Assembly (NCBI GenBank): GCA_963830385.1
Contig: CAWHMD010000004.1
Span: forward strand, 611,748 to 675,747
Source of the DNA: Bog-532 sp963830385
Lineage (GTDB): Bacteria; Actinomycetota; Actinomycetes; Streptosporangiales; Streptosporangiaceae
DNA: 64,000 bases
Direction of reading: 5' to 3'
The stretch's first letter is position 1, and each line of letters opens with the position of its first letter. Shown here in pieces: positions 1-8,886 of this stretch. The translations under genes were made by a program, and so were the position numbers. A model generated the notes under the pieces. It did not search any database and was not told the origin of the DNA. It saw only the letters and a list, made by a program, of their open reading frames with translations.

Positions 1-1
1 C

Positions 2-460
2 ACGCTGGCCACCCAGGCCATCAACCGCGGCATGCGGCTGGAGGCCATCGCCGCCCTGCTCGGCCACCGCAAGATGGAGATGACCCTGATCTACGCCCGG
101 ATCGCCAACCGGGTCGTCGCCGACGAATACGCCGCGGTCAGCGCCAAGATCGACGCCCTCTACGGCCAGCCCCCGCAACTGCCCGCCGACTATGAGAGCA
201 CCGGCATGGCCCGGCTGCGCCGCGAATCCCACGCCCGGATGCTCGGCAACGGACTGTGCACCCGCCCGGCTGAGCTGGACTGCCGGATGGAATCGGCCTG
301 CGAAACCTGCGCCTACTTCCGCACCGGCACCGAGTTCCTGCCCGTCCTGGTCCGCCAGCGCAACCACGCCCGCGACCACGGCCAAGCCGACCGGACCGCC
401 TTGTTCGACGGGCTCATCCAGCGCGCCGGAACCGGACCCGCCACCACCGAACGGAGCTGA
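2..460 (+). CDS. Tyrosine recombinase, C-terminal part (runs off the window start)
   Basis: Phage-integrase-family site-specific recombinase that breaks and rejoins DNA through a catalytic tyrosine. The frame is open from base 2, before the first ATG at 32, so the gene starts outside the window. Visible are the end of the catalytic domain (TLATQAINRGM, LLGHRKMEMTLIYARI, with the likely catalytic Tyr in LIYA) and then a Cys-containing tail with four cysteines between about residues 75 and 100. This composition is typical of actinobacterial recombinases found next to plasmid and island genes. A small gene follows 5 bp downstream. Activity cannot be judged without the N-terminal half. Confidence 0.8.
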   Translation, partial: TLATQAINRGMRLEAIAALLGHRKMEMTLIYARIANRVVADEYAAVSAKIDALYGQPPQLPADYESTGMARLRRESHARMLGNGLCTRPAELDCRMESACETCAYFRTGTEFLPVLVRQRNHARDHGQADRTALFDGLIQRAGTGPATTERS

Positions 461-465
461 CCAGC

Positions 466-696
466 ATGCCCGGTATCACCCTCGACCCCGCCGACGCCAC
501 CGAGCTCGCCGAGACGCTCACCTTCCTCACCCAGCGGCTGTCAGGAAGCCAGAAACAGGCCCTCGCCGACAGCTTCGCCGCCTTCGTCGGCCACCCCGCC
601 TACAACACCGGGACCCTCTGCACTGACCTGCGCCGGTTCATCTTCCTCCTCGGCGCCAGCGACGGCGAAGAACTCTTCGGCGAGCCAACACCATGA
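466..696 (+). CDS. Small conserved hypothetical protein after the recombinase
   Basis: 76-residue acidic protein with no membrane segment and no motif I recognise. It starts 5 bp after the recombinase stop, with GGAG inside the preceding stop region as the likely ribosome site, so the two probably form one transcript. The composition (alternating Leu/Ala/Phe helices) suggests a small helical soluble protein. A role in recombinase function is inferred only from position. Confidence 0.55.
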   Translation: MPGITLDPADATELAETLTFLTQRLSGSQKQALADSFAAFVGHPAYNTGTLCTDLRRFIFLLGASDGEELFGEPTP

Positions 697-1025
697 CCGG
701 CCGAATGCATCACCTGCTTGACAAGATCACCCGTATAACGCCGATTCGGAGTGGCAGGGACCTGTGTAAATCGCGAGGGTCACTGTGCGCAGATAATCCG
801 ATTCTGGGCGTTTCGGTTCACCCACCGGTTTGACTGGAGCCCGCTCCGTCATCCATCCAACTTTTCCCGAATCTTCGCGATCGCGGCGACCGCCCTGAAG
901 ATGATTCTGATTGCGTTGCTGCCGGACGCTGGTGAAGCTGCCGTCAGCGACGGTGGACGGCGGGATGACGCCATGCTCGTGCCAGGGCAGGCTATGACCC
1001 TCGATGCCCGTGATAAGACGGCACT
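697..1025. other. Intergenic, nothing recognised
   Basis: No convincing gene. The GC content falls from the recombinase towards the pentapeptide-repeat gene. Short frames on both strands overlap one another and have no ribosome site or domain signal. Confidence 0.5.
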
Positions 1026-2588
1026 ATGGAGAACTCTGGCGAGACCAGTACGTCCGCACACTCCGGCTCTCCAGATACCGGTCTTCCCGAATCGGCCAGC
1101 TGGGGAAAGCATCCGTCGTTGATAAGAATGCGCGAGCTCCTGCGGGTATTGCGTGGGTGGGCCACAATGTCACCACCGAAGGACCCGCCGTTCAAGGATC
1201 AGCATTTGACCGGTGCTGATGTCTTTTGGATTTCCTGCGTATATCTGTCGTGGACGCTCCCGCAATTTGACCTCGACGGTTTTGACAGCAACTATCTTCA
1301 TCAGATATTCGACTCGCCGCTCGCGCAAGCTGTGAAATTCGAAGACGCCGACATGAATGGTACCTGGAGCGCCATGCGGGATGAATTCTCTTCTCGTGAA
1401 ATGACCGGAACTTACTTGATCGATCCAGACGTTGCCATCCTTGATGGTTTGGATCTGCGGGGCGCCGATCTTGCCGGAGAAGATCTTAGTGCCGCACTGT
1501 TGGACGGAATTGATCTACGCGGCGCCTATCTCACTAATGCGCAGCTTGAGGGTGCCAGTTTGAGGCGTTGCCATCTTGAGGGCGCATACCTCGACCGTGT
1601 GGCGGCGTCCGCTTCGTGCTTTCGCAGGGCCGCGATGGGCCACTGCTACGCGCGCTTTGCAAATTTCACTGCGGCCGACCTTCGTGACGTTGATTTTACC
1701 GGTGCCGTGTTGAGACGCGTCCGATTTGATGCCTCCCTCCTGAGGGGCGCCTCCTTGGCGCACTGCAAACTAACACGGGCAAGCCTTCGCTCTGCGGATC
1801 TATTCCAGACCTGGTTCGGCGGGTCTCTCATGATGTTTGCAACCTTCGGACCCGTAGGCGTTGATCCGGTCGTAGAGAAGGCTCTACATAAGGCAGACTG
1901 GTTGGGTTTCGTAACAGACGACCCACCCCAGAAGTATCTCCTGCGGGCTGCAAACCTGACTCTCGCTCGATTCGACGCCGAAACTTTACTCAATGACGTA
2001 TCCCTCTGGAGTGCTGATACGGCGAATCCCCAAGTAGCCGACGTTGTGTGGGGCGACGTAAACCTCACTGCGGTGACAGGGTGGGGTGTTAAGTCAGGTG
2101 ATGAAACTAGGGCCGAGGGTAGTTCTGACCCTGTCCTCTACGATCGGGCCGCACGTAGCAATCGCCAACTGGCAGTCCAGCTACGGAGGCAAGGCATGAG
2201 CGACGCAAGTGACTTTTATGGCTATCATGCCAAGTTGTGTGAGATCCGCTCATTCGTGCTACACGGCTCCTATATTCGTTTGGTCGGAAGTGCTCTCTTG
2301 GCTGGTTTGTGTGGTTGGGGTTTCAAACCAGGGCGAACAGTTCTCTGGTATTTGGCCACACTCTTTTTGTCTTGGGGGGGATATTTGTTGACTGTGCCAC
2401 ATTTGTCCGGCTGGCAGGATTTGGTGCTTAGCGTGTCCTCATTCCATGGACGAGGCGTGTTCGTGAGCAACCTGCAGTCGCTCAGTCGCCCGGCCTCGGT
2501 GCTGGTGGTAATCGAAGCTGTGATTGGTCTCCTGATCGAGGCTACGTTCGTAGCCACTTTCACGCAAAGGTTCCTCAGAATAGGCTGA
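1026..2588 (+). CDS. Pentapeptide-repeat protein with C-terminal membrane segments
   Basis: 520 residues. The middle (about 130-290) carries pentapeptide repeats of the A(D/N)Lxx type, for example LDLRGADLAGEDL and LRGAYLTNAQLEGASL, which fold as a right-handed beta helix. The last 110 residues hold about three hydrophobic segments resembling the two-TM pore module fused to pentapeptide repeats in other bacteria. Where a potassium filter would sit, the sequence is SSFHGRGV, so ion conduction is doubtful. An ATG at 1168 (MSPPKDPPF) is an alternative start, as residues 1-47 look poorly structured. The gene is clearly less GC-rich than its neighbours, which suggests transfer. It ends 1 bp before a convergent transposase frame. 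Confidence 0.75.
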   Translation: MENSGETSTSAHSGSPDTGLPESASWGKHPSLIRMRELLRVLRGWATMSPPKDPPFKDQHLTGADVFWISCVYLSWTLPQFDLDGFDSNYLHQIFDSPLAQAVKFEDADMNGTWSAMRDEFSSREMTGTYLIDPDVAILDGLDLRGADLAGEDLSAALLDGIDLRGAYLTNAQLEGASLRRCHLEGAYLDRVAASASCFRRAAMGHCYARFANFTAADLRDVDFTGAVLRRVRFDASLLRGASLAHCKLTRASLRSADLFQTWFGGSLMMFATFGPVGVDPVVEKALHKADWLGFVTDDPPQKYLLRAANLTLARFDAETLLNDVSLWSADTANPQVADVVWGDVNLTAVTGWGVKSGDETRAEGSSDPVLYDRAARSNRQLAVQLRRQGMSDASDFYGYHAKLCEIRSFVLHGSYIRLVGSALLAGLCGWGFKPGRTVLWYLATLFLSWGGYLLTVPHLSGWQDLVLSVSSFHGRGVFVSNLQSLSRPASVLVVIEAVIGLLIEATFVATFTQRFLRIG

Positions 2589-3984
2589 CTAGCGTTGGAT
2601 GCGATCGGCGGCGCCGCGTGCGAATTCACGTATTAGTACTCCAGCCGTAGATCGTAATGTGCCCGGGTCCTGGGTTATTTGCTGCTGGTAGTGGCAGGTC
2701 AGGGCGCGGTACTGGTGGCGGCGTCGCCAGCGGGACCAGCGCATCCGGTGCGCGGCGTCGTGTGCCGGGCGGAGGATCGTGCCGGCGAGCAGGTGGGCAA
2801 TCTCGTTGCGGGTCAGCGAGACCTGGTCTGCCGGGCCGGGGCCGCGGGCGTGCTCGAGGGCGGCGGCGATGGCGAGGGCTGCGGCGGCGAGCATGGCGAG
2901 GGTGACCCACCGGTACCAGGAGGTCCACCGGCGGACCTGGTGCTCATCCAGGCCGGTCAGGCCCTTTCCGGACTGGAAGTTCTCCTCGATCGTCCAGCGC
3001 AGCCCGGCCACCTTCACCAGGGCGGCCAGCGGGACCGGCTGCGGGCTGTAGCAGCGGTAGAAGGCCAGTTCCCCGGTACGCCGGTTCCGGCGGATCAGCA
3101 GATACCGGCATCCTGGACCGGAGTCGCTGATGGTGACCCAGGCCCAGTCGTACCATCGGTGTCCTTTGGCGCCGGCGCCTGCGGACAGCTGCTGCCAGGC
3201 CCGGAGGGGCAGCCGGGCGGCGAGCTGATCGGCGCGGAGGGCGTGCCCGGCACCTGCGGGGACCCGGTGATCGCAGGCGACGGCAAGTACATAGGCGACG
3301 CGCTGGGCTTCCAGCCAGGTGCGCAGCGGCCCGTTGTCCTCGTACACCTCGTCGCCGGCGACCCAGACGAACAGCACCGCAGCGGTGACGGCCCGCTCGA
3401 TCATCCGCCTGGCGAGCTGCGGTTTAGTCGCGAACTTGACGTCACCGGGAATCCCGGCCGCCGCGCAGCGTTGCTCATTGCCGGTCCAGGACCGCGGCAG
3501 GTACAGCTCACGGTCAATCAGCGTGTGCCCGCGCGGGGCAGCGTATCCCAGATAGACGGCGACCTGCGCGTTCTCGATCCGCCCGGCGGTGCCGGTGTAC
3601 TGGCGCTGCACGCCCGGCGTGGCCGTGCCTTTTCTTGACGTCGCCGGTCTCGTCGATCACTAGCACCGCGCCCGGGTCGCCGAGCTGCTCGATGACATAG
3701 GCACGCACGTCGTCGCGAACGCCGTCGGCGTCCCACTTCGCGCGGGCCAGCAGGTGCTGCATCCCGTCCGGCGAGAGGTCTCCGGCGTGCTCGGCGATCG
3801 TCCAGCAGTTCTTGCGGGGAAGTTCAGCCAGCAGACCCAGCACGAAGGCCCGCGCCCGCCGCCGCGGCTCGACCCTGCGGAAACGACCCCCAGCCCGGGT
3901 CAGCAGCTCGTCAAGTACGCCCACCCACCGGCTGGGGTCTACGCTGGGGCCAGCGGCCGCCACAAGATCTTCACGCGTCGTCAC
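2589..3984 (-). pseudogene. IS701-family transposase, frameshifted
   Basis: Starts at GTG 3984. The N-terminal frame runs to VLVIDETGDVKK and then leaves phase at an A4 run near 3638. The next frame resumes with KGTATPGVQRQYTG and continues to the end, so one extra base explains the break. The catalytic DDE triad is visible: D in VIDETG, D in WVAGDEVY, E in TIEENFQ. Joined, the protein would be about 465 residues, normal for the family. The reading frame passes through the left inverted repeat into flanking DNA and stops at 2589, so the last 16 or so residues are not native. Restoring the frame needs a skip of one base, which is less usual than -1 programmed slippage, so mutation is more likely. 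Confidence 0.85.
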
Positions 3985-4578
3985 GAACCGGGATGATCAG
4001 ACGGTGGCCGCCCCGTCTCCAGCACCGGCACGCCCAAGATCGCGCCCGACGGCCGGAGTACCAGGAGGACACATGCGACGAGGCGAGGTCTGGTGGGCCG
4101 AGTTCGATGAGCGACGGCCTGTCGTGCTGCTGTCCGGAGAAGCTCCATCCGGGTTCCGGACGATGCAGGTTGTCGCCCCGGCGGATACCGACATCTCCGG
4201 CCTGGGAATCGAAGTCGCAGTCGGCGCCCGGGAAGGACTGCCCTTTGACGGCGTGCTGCGGTTCGTGTTCCCGCGGCCGGGCTTTACCCCGTGCACCTGG
4301 CTGACCACCTTGAGCCGGGAAGACCTGATCGAACGGGCAGGCGCGGTGTCTGCCGCCAAACTCAGCGAGATCGACGACGCCCTGCGCGCCAGCGAGCAAA
4401 GAGCGGAGTGGACCCCGGCCGCGGCGGCCAGGCTCAGCGAGATCAAGGACTCCCTCCGCCGGCGGGCTCAGACACGCAGGGAAGGAACGGACGCCCGCAC
4501 CAGCGAAGGTCAATCTCGTCCGCACGATCACCGGTCCGTGGCGCCTCAACAACAAGATCACGATCTACGGCTGGAGTA
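2637..4578. mobile_element. IS701-type insertion sequence with a MazF-like passenger
   Basis: Bounded by perfect 19-bp inverted repeats TACTCCAGCCGTAGATCGT (2637-2655, and its complement at 4560-4578) and flanked by the direct repeat TTAG (2633-2636 and 4579-4582), matching the YTAR target duplication known for the IS701 family. Inside lie a frameshifted DDE transposase on the minus strand and a divergent PemK/MazF-like gene on the plus strand, separated by 88 bp. The length is 1942 bp. The ends are intact, so the element could be mobilised in trans although its transposase is broken. Confidence 0.85.
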
Positions 4579-4582
4579 TTAG
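4073..4582 (+). CDS. PemK/MazF-like toxin-family protein inside the IS
   Basis: ATG 4073 is preceded by a strong AGGAGG at about 7 bp. The N-terminus, MRRGEVWWAEFDERRPVVLL, followed by FRTMQVVAPA, is the opening beta-barrel signature of the MazF/PemK family (endoribonuclease toxins). The last 90 residues are helical and charged. The frame reads through the right inverted repeat, and its TAG stop is made by the TTAG target duplication. No antitoxin gene is beside it, so a transposition-linked regulatory or accessory role is as likely as a true toxin. Transcription is divergent from the transposase. Confidence 0.75.
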   Translation: MRRGEVWWAEFDERRPVVLLSGEAPSGFRTMQVVAPADTDISGLGIEVAVGAREGLPFDGVLRFVFPRPGFTPCTWLTTLSREDLIERAGAVSAAKLSEIDDALRASEQRAEWTPAAAARLSEIKDSLRRRAQTRREGTDARTSEGQSRPHDHRSVAPQQQDHDLRLEY

Positions 4583-5175
4583 GCGGCTCTGGATCGTCAA
4601 GCCGCGACCGGCGTTGACTGCGGAGCGTGATCTGGCGGCGTGATGCCGCAGCACCGGATCGCCGAATATTCGCGCCGAGCGGCCGGATAACCTCACGGCG
4701 CAGCTGAGCGCAGAACATCCATTCCGGCGCTTCGCCTGACCCCCATAATCCCCAGATTATGAGGGTCGTGCAGAGCGAGCCTGGCGCCGGGAAGGTGACC
4801 GCGCTAAAGACAAGCTCAGTCGGCACCCCAGCCCCGACGGCGCCGGACAGGAGACCGCGGTTATCGTCCCGATGAGTGGGTCACCGACGACGCCGCCACA
4901 CGGAGGGCGAGGCTTGATGTCGATGTCATGGCGCTACCTGTTCTCTCTCCGTCGTTCGAACTAGTCAGGTACATTTACTACTGTAGTCGTACAGCAGCAC
5001 CGATGACGACAGCAACAGGCGCGAAGTCGCCGGGGGCAGATGGCGCGTGCGGCACGCGGCGAGCGCGGCTGCGCACGCTCCGCCGCGGGCAGGTCGGCGG
5101 CGATCCGGCGCGGGCGGCGCTGACGTAGGGTGTGAACCTCGTGGGATCAGGTGGGCGACGGGAGCCGAGGGCGGC
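4583..5175. other. Intergenic; one short inverted repeat
   Basis: No supported gene. It contains a perfect 7-bp hairpin CATAATC-CCCA-GATTATG at 4744-4761. Just before the MarR gene there is a lower-GC patch around 4965-4990 with TAGTCAG and TGTAGT words that echo the palindromes upstream of the 5823 gene, a plausible autoregulatory MarR site. Confidence 0.45.
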
Positions 5176-5619
5176 ATGGACGACGAGCAGCGGGTTGATC
5201 TAGGGGTGTCGTTGCTCATCCCGTACCGGTACACCGAGGACCGGGTTTTCCGGGCCCTCCAAGATGCCGGGTTCGACGACTGGACCCTCGCCCAGTGCCG
5301 ACTGTTCCAGCGCATCGCCCCGGACGGCTCGCGCCTCACGGACCTCGCTGACCAGGCACAAATGAGCAAACAGAGCGCCGGCGTGCTGGTCGACCAGCTG
5401 GAGCGCCTGGGCTACGTCCACCGCGTCCCCGACCCCGCGGATGGCCGCGCCCGGTTGATCGTGATCGAGCAGCGCGGCCGGCGGGCGGTCGAGGTGGCCA
5501 CGGCGACTCTCGACGAGATCTTCTCGGAGTGGAAGGCCTACCTGGGCACCCGCAACTTCACGTTGCTGCAGCAGATCCTGGACCAGCTCCGCGAGATCAC
5601 CGACCCCTTCGCGCGGTAA
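5176..5619 (+). CDS. MarR-family transcriptional regulator
   Basis: 147 residues from ATG 5176 (upstream in-frame codons lack a domain match). The winged-helix core is clear: LTDLADQAQMSKQSAGVLVD (recognition helix), LERLGYVHRVPDPADGRARL (wing), and a long C-terminal dimer helix. Members of this family are dimeric repressors that leave DNA when a small ligand or oxidant binds. The next gene downstream, a NAD(P)-binding protein in the same orientation, has two TAGTCA palindromes in its promoter, so this protein most likely controls it and itself. Confidence 0.88.
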   Translation: MDDEQRVDLGVSLLIPYRYTEDRVFRALQDAGFDDWTLAQCRLFQRIAPDGSRLTDLADQAQMSKQSAGVLVDQLERLGYVHRVPDPADGRARLIVIEQRGRRAVEVATATLDEIFSEWKAYLGTRNFTLLQQILDQLREITDPFAR

Positions 5620-5705
5620 ACCCGGCCGCGCCGAGCCGTCCGCCCCCGACTCCCGTTCGCCCTGAGCCGCCGCGCCAGCGGACGCAAGCGGGCTTCGACC
5701 TCGCC

Positions 5706-5761
5706 TTGACATAGTCAGCTTTGCTGACTAGTCTTCTCGATGTAGTCAGCCTTATTGACTA
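5706..5761 (+). promoter_or_regulatory. Promoter with two MarR-type palindromes
   Basis: A TTGACA -35 (5706-5711) and TAGTCT -10 (5729-5734) are 17 bp apart. The spacer holds a perfect palindrome TAGTCAGC-TTT-GCTGACTA (5712-5730). A second site TAGTCA-N7-TGACTA lies at 5743-5761. Repressor bound to these sites would block RNA polymerase. They stand between the marR gene and the 5823 oxidoreductase. Confidence 0.75.
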
Positions 5762-5822
5762 CTGTCACCCGCGATCCTGGCGAAATCGGTCGCCGCGGAC
5801 GCCCAGCAGAAAGGGAAATGTC

Positions 5823-6455
5823 ATGAAGTTTCTTGTCCTTGGAGCAACCGGCCGCACCGGCGTCCTCTTCGTCGAAAAGGCACTCGACCAGGGGCATCAT
5901 GTCACCGCCCTCGTTCGCAGGGCCGACGCCGCCGTCGACTCGCGCGCTCAGATCGTCAGCGGCGACGTCACCGACGCCGCCGTGATCGCGGCGGCAGCCC
6001 GAGGCCACGACGCGATCATCAGCACGCTCGGAGTGAAAAACGCCCGCGAAACCCCGACGCTGATCACCGACACCGTCCGTGCAGTCATCGCATCCGCGAA
6101 AACATCAGGCGTTGACCGTTTCGTCATCCTGTCTGCGTTCGGAGTCGGCGACTCCCTCGCCAAAGCCTCGTTCCTCGTGAGCCCCCTATTCCGCACCGTG
6201 CTTCGGAAAACCTACGCAGACAAAGCCGCATCGGAAGTGCTGTTGAGGGCCAGCGATCTGAAATGGACCCTCGAATACCCCGGAGCGTTGAACAACAAGG
6301 ACATCACGCGCTACACCGCGGTCACCCTCGAGGACGCCAAGAAATTGCCGATCTTCCCCTCGACCTCCCGCGCGAACGTCGCTGAGTTCCTCCTCCACTC
6401 CGCCGTGCAAGACACCTTCATCCGTCAGACCGTCATCGTCACCGACACCAAATAG
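5823..6455 (+). CDS. NAD(P)-binding, NmrA/SDR-type protein
   Basis: 210 residues from ATG 5823, with AAGGGAAA upstream. It opens with the Rossmann glycine motif MKFLVLGATGRTG, typical of atypical short-chain dehydrogenases and NmrA-like NAD(P)H sensors. Further signs are a conserved D in SGDVTDAA and FVILSAFGVGDS near the cofactor side. The YxxxK pair seems shifted or absent (TYADKAASE is the nearest), so it may be an isomerase, quinone reductase or redox sensor rather than a classical dehydrogenase. It is likely regulated by the MarR protein immediately upstream. Confidence 0.85.
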   Translation: MKFLVLGATGRTGVLFVEKALDQGHHVTALVRRADAAVDSRAQIVSGDVTDAAVIAAAARGHDAIISTLGVKNARETPTLITDTVRAVIASAKTSGVDRFVILSAFGVGDSLAKASFLVSPLFRTVLRKTYADKAASEVLLRASDLKWTLEYPGALNNKDITRYTAVTLEDAKKLPIFPSTSRANVAEFLLHSAVQDTFIRQTVIVTDTK

Positions 6456-6475
6456 GTCGCCGAACGCTATCGGGA

Positions 6476-6763
6476 GTGTCCGCGGCACTGGCCGAGCACT
6501 TCCCGGACGAAGAGGCCACCATCGTCCCGGCCATGGAGCATGTGCTCACCCAGAGCGAGGAGAAGTGGTTCGGCAAGCACGGCCGGGCTGCGACCCCGAA
6601 GGGTCAGCTATGGAACATGGTCGGCGCCATCCTCGCCGCCCAGCCCGACGGGGGCGCCGCATGGTTGAAGAAGAACATGCCCGGACCCGCTGCGCTGGTA
6701 TGGCGATGGATCGGCGCCCCGCGCTACGCACGCTTCCGGGCAGCGCTGGAAGGCCGCCGCTAG
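6476..6763 (+). CDS. Hemerythrin-like protein, C-terminal fragment
   Basis: 95 residues from a GTG at 6476. LAEHFPDEEATIVPAMEHVL matches the HxxxE iron-binding helix of hemerythrin-like four-helix bundles, and the following AAWLKKNMPGPAALVWRWIG is the usual C-terminal extension in actinobacteria. A full protein would have about 100 further N-terminal residues with two more His-bearing helices. They are missing, and the preceding gene ends 20 bp earlier, so this is probably a 5'-truncated remnant. Confidence 0.55.
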   Translation: MSAALAEHFPDEEATIVPAMEHVLTQSEEKWFGKHGRAATPKGQLWNMVGAILAAQPDGGAAWLKKNMPGPAALVWRWIGAPRYARFRAALEGRR

Positions 6764-7631
6764 GAAGCGTCCCTCGGATCACCCGGCTGACCCGGCTTTT
6801 TCATCAATCAGCAGGCTGTCGCCCATTTCGCCGTGGATGTCATCGACGCCGGCGCTCACAGACGCGAGGCACGCTGGAATTGGACGTGGAAGAGGCGCTG
6901 GGCAGGCGTGGCCTGCTGGAAGCGACGGTGCTGGCGTCTGCGATGGCCCGCAGGTCGGTGTCGGCCGCCGAGCATCCGGTCCGCGACATCGGGCGGCAGC
7001 TCTTTGAGGCGTTGTTCACGGGGTCGATATACGGCGTCTACCGGGCAAGTCTGGGAGTGGCGCAGCAGCGGGGCACACGGCTGCGGGTGGTGTTGCGGCT
7101 GGCTGCCCCGGAACTGGCCGCACTGCCATGGGAGATGTTGTTCGATCCGGAGACCGAGACTTACCTGTGCCGGCATGAACCGCTGCTGCGCCACGTCCCC
7201 GCCCCGTACACCCCGGATCCGCTCGAAGTTCGTGATCCGCTGAGGATCCTCGGCCTGGTCTCATCCCCGCGCGGCATGTCCTCACTTGACGTGGTCGCTG
7301 AGAAACGCCAGCTCGCCGACCCGGCCGCTGAAGGGCTGGTTGAAGTGACCTGGGTCGCGGAAGCGACCTGGGCGCAGGTTCATGCCCGGCTCCTGGCCGG
7401 GGAGTGGCATGTGCTGCATTTCGTCGGGCACGGCGGCTATGACACCATCTCCGATGGTGGGATCCTGGCTCTTGTCGGTGCGGACGGCAGGGCAGACCTT
7501 GTCGCTGCCAGGCGGCTGGCTGACCTACTGGGCGAGGCGCGGCCTTCCCCCCGGCTGGTCGTTCTGAACTCGTGCTCCTCAGGAGAGTCCGGGGCCACCC
7601 GACCTGTTCTCCGGCACAGCCGCCACACTAG

Positions 7632-8615
7632 ATGGCCTATTCCAAGGGATGGCTGCGGAGATGAGGCGAGGGTGGCCAAGATCCGTTTGTGACGACAGAC
7701 ATGGACACCCTCGCTACCGCACTGTATGTGAGAACCGACGACCTGCTGAAGGAATCCCCGCACCTAGCACCGGAGCGGCCTGCCGTGAGCATCTTTCCGC
7801 AGCTCAGTGACGCGGAACTGGTGACGCTTGCGGTGCTGCAGGCGCTGCTCGGCTTCACCTCGGAGGCCCGCTGGATCCGGTTCGCGCACGCGAGCCTGCG
7901 GCATCTGTTTCCATACATCCCGCATCAGCCCGGCTACAACAAGCGGCTGCGCGCCGCAGCCGGGCTGATGCTGCACTGCACCCGCATCCTGGCGGCGAGC
8001 ACGTCGCTGTGGGCAGACGACGTCTGGGTAGTGGACTCCACCCCGGTTGAATGCGGCCGTTCCCGGGAGACCGCAAAACGTTCTGACCTGGCCGGGTGGG
8101 CCGAGTACGGCTACTGCGCCAGCCACTCCCGCTACTTCTGGGGATTGCGGCTGCACCTGGTCTGCACACTGCACGGCCTGCCCGTCGCGTTCGCCCTGAC
8201 CGGGGCCAAGGCCGACGAACGGCAGGTCCTGCTCGACATCCTGGCTGATGAGACCCTGCAGGGCCGGGCCGGCCAGATCATCATCGGCGACAAGAACTAC
8301 TACGGCCGCGGCTTCGAGGCAGAACTCGCCGCGGCACGGCTGGTCCTGCTGCGCCCGGCCCGCAAGGGCGAGCCGGGCCGGGCCGGAACGCAGTTCTTCA
8401 AACCGCTGCGCCAGGTCATCGAGTCCATCAACGAAACCCTCAAGGGCCAGCTCGACCTCGAGCGGCACGGCGGTCATACCCCTGCCGGGGTAACAGCCCG
8501 CGTCCTGCAGCGAATCCTCGCCCTGACCGCCGTGATCTGGCACAACGACGCCACAGGCCAGCCCGTCATGCGCTCACTAGTCGCGTACGACCACTGACGC
8601 CTTGGAATAGATCAT
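7632..8615. mobile_element. IS982-type insertion sequence
   Basis: Inverted repeats ATGGCCTATTCCAAGG (7632-7647) and, as complement at the right end, ATGATCTATTCCAAGG (8600-8615), 14 of 16 matching. It is flanked by CTAG on both sides, the presumed target duplication. CTAG is itself palindromic, so it could be counted as part of the repeats. The 984-bp element carries one transposase gene and splits the CHAT gene. Confidence 0.78.
7689..8597 (+). CDS. IS982-family transposase
   Basis: 302 residues from GTG 7689 (an ATG lies at 7701). The DDE catalytic core is visible: D in VWVVDSTPVECGRS, D in IIIGDKNYYGRGFE, E in IESINETLKGQLDLERHGG. The N-terminus LSDAELVTLAVLQALLGF is the usual helical DNA-binding region of this family. 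The frame is complete, so the element may be active. It is the only complete uninterrupted transposase frame in the left half of the window. Confidence 0.88.
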   Translation: MTTDMDTLATALYVRTDDLLKESPHLAPERPAVSIFPQLSDAELVTLAVLQALLGFTSEARWIRFAHASLRHLFPYIPHQPGYNKRLRAAAGLMLHCTRILAASTSLWADDVWVVDSTPVECGRSRETAKRSDLAGWAEYGYCASHSRYFWGLRLHLVCTLHGLPVAFALTGAKADERQVLLDILADETLQGRAGQIIIGDKNYYGRGFEAELAAARLVLLRPARKGEPGRAGTQFFKPLRQVIESINETLKGQLDLERHGGHTPAGVTARVLQRILALTAVIWHNDATGQPVMRSLVAYDH

Positions 8616-8886
8616 CTAGTCGGGAGCGGGATCAACGCGGTAGCGGCGATGCAGTTCGCCATCAGTGACGCCGCAGCGATCGCGTTCGCCCGCGGTTTTT
8701 ACACGGCGATCCGCATGGGCGGAGCGTGGACGAGGCCGCGCGCAGTGGCCGGATCGCCATCCTTGGCGTTCCCCGCAGCCTGGAATGGGTCACCCCGGTC
8801 CTCTACGTACGAGGCGAAGCCACTCAGCTGTTCACCTTCGCTGACCCGCCAGACACGAGCCGAGAGCGCCCAGCCAGGCCGGAAAT

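Noticed and set aside
718..739. TTGACA ... TATAAC promoter before the pentapeptide gene
   Set aside because: The spacing is only about 10 bp, too short for a sigma-70-type promoter.
2637..4582. A chromosomal toxin-antitoxin locus at the MazF-like gene
   Set aside because: No antitoxin gene is adjacent and the gene lies wholly within the inverted repeats of the insertion sequence.
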